From assembly GCA_043774925.1 (NCBI GenBank), contig JAYVSZ010000040.1, forward strand, positions 29,905 through 93,904: a stretch of 64,000 nucleotides of DNA, given 5' to 3'. Source of the DNA: JAYVSZ01 sp043774925 (GTDB lineage: Bacteria; Pseudomonadota; Gammaproteobacteria; Burkholderiales; Methylophilaceae). The notes beneath the pieces were generated by a model. The model was not told the origin of the DNA. It searched no databases and saw only the letters and a list, made by a program, of their open reading frames with translations. The position numbers and the translations under genes were made by a program. Shown piece after piece: positions 63,893 to 64,000 of the stretch; positions within the stretch are counted from its first letter, which is position 1; every line of letters starts with the position of its first letter.

Positions 63893-64000
63893 ATGATTAA
63901 TAAACATATGCTTATTTGTTTAACTGCTTTGCTTACCTCGCCAGCATTGGCGGCTACGCAACTTAACGTGGTCGGCTTGTTTAGCGGCAAGGCCGTTGTG
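63893..64000 (+). CDS. Start of an exported retropepsin-like aspartic protease gene (partial)
   Basis: An AAAGGA site precedes ATG 63893. The 36 visible residues are a signal peptide (MINKHMLICLTALLTSPALA) followed by TQLNVVGLFSGKAVV. This beginning is characteristic of the TIGR02281-type retropepsin-like protease family of Proteobacteria, in which the DTG site comes later. The rest is beyond the window, so the call rests on a short stretch. Confidence 0.55.
   Translation, partial: MINKHMLICLTALLTSPALAATQLNVVGLFSGKAVV

Noticed and set aside
1..64000. tRNA, rRNA and CRISPR features
   Set aside because: No cloverleaf with a TTCGA-type arm, no rRNA stretch and no regularly spaced direct repeats were seen. 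A covariance-model search would be decisive for tRNAs.

Overview
The window looks like chromosomal core sequence of a betaproteobacterium. It is moderately AT-rich and densely coded. Neighbourhoods such as leuS-lptE-holA-proA, lptD-surA-pdxA-rsmA beside amgK-murU, pepP-ubiH-ubiI-dsbC, pilB-pilC and murJ-ribF-ileS-lspA are typical of Betaproteobacteria and Gammaproteobacteria. A methylotroph-like member of the Methylophilaceae or Nitrosomonadales is my best guess, but that placement is inference. I saw no rRNA, tRNA, CRISPR array or intact prophage.

Layout. 1-3.1 kb: end of proB, then purE-purK and a secreted DUF4124 protein. 3.1-7.4 kb is the main accessory island. It holds rpsT with a long basic tail, a REP-associated tyrosine transposase with its REP pair, two unknown proteins, an orphan serralysin-type RTX protein without a protease domain, and a transposase remnant. 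7.35-13.6 kb: murJ, ribF, ileS, lspA, msrB. 13.6-16.7 kb: DUF808, DUF2946, an outer-membrane-type protein and a small secreted protein. 16.7-21.8 kb: clpB, a Sel1/lytic transglycosylase, a lipoprotein, a YjbQ protein and an HELTH metalloprotein. 21.8-28.1 kb is an E. coli-like block: envC and gpmI diverge from rhodanese-grxC-secB-SH3-gpsA, with trmL converging. 28.1-30 kb: a T5orf172/GIY-YIG-like gene and comF. 30-34.5 kb: biotin operon bioBFHCD. 34.5-48.6 kb, all on the minus strand: nadD, proA, holA, lptE, leuS, a GT39 transferase, adk, rsmA, pdxA, surA, lptD. 48.8-54.8 kb: amgK-murU, pepP, two ubiquinone hydroxylases, dsbC. 54.9-64 kb: pilC, pilB, a cold-shock gene with a clear promoter and leader, icd, rluE, a glutamine amidotransferase, aroC, a DUF2007 protein, an MFS transporter and the start of an aspartic-protease-like gene.

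Much of the region serves the cell envelope: lipid II flipping (murJ), lipoprotein maturation (lspA), LPS assembly (lptD, lptE, surA), peptidoglycan recycling and turnover (amgK, murU, envC, transglycosylase), periplasmic disulfides (dsbC) and type IV pili. The rest is cofactor, purine, proline and aromatic biosynthesis plus translation.

Most worth a second look: the orphan RTX cluster next to mobile elements; inverted repeats that supply the stop codons of neighbouring genes; a dispersed repeat of about 125 nt found twice in the window; extra segments of unusual composition in the editing domains of both IleRS and LeuRS; a short leader ORF with mutually exclusive hairpins ahead of murJ; and the S20 tail.
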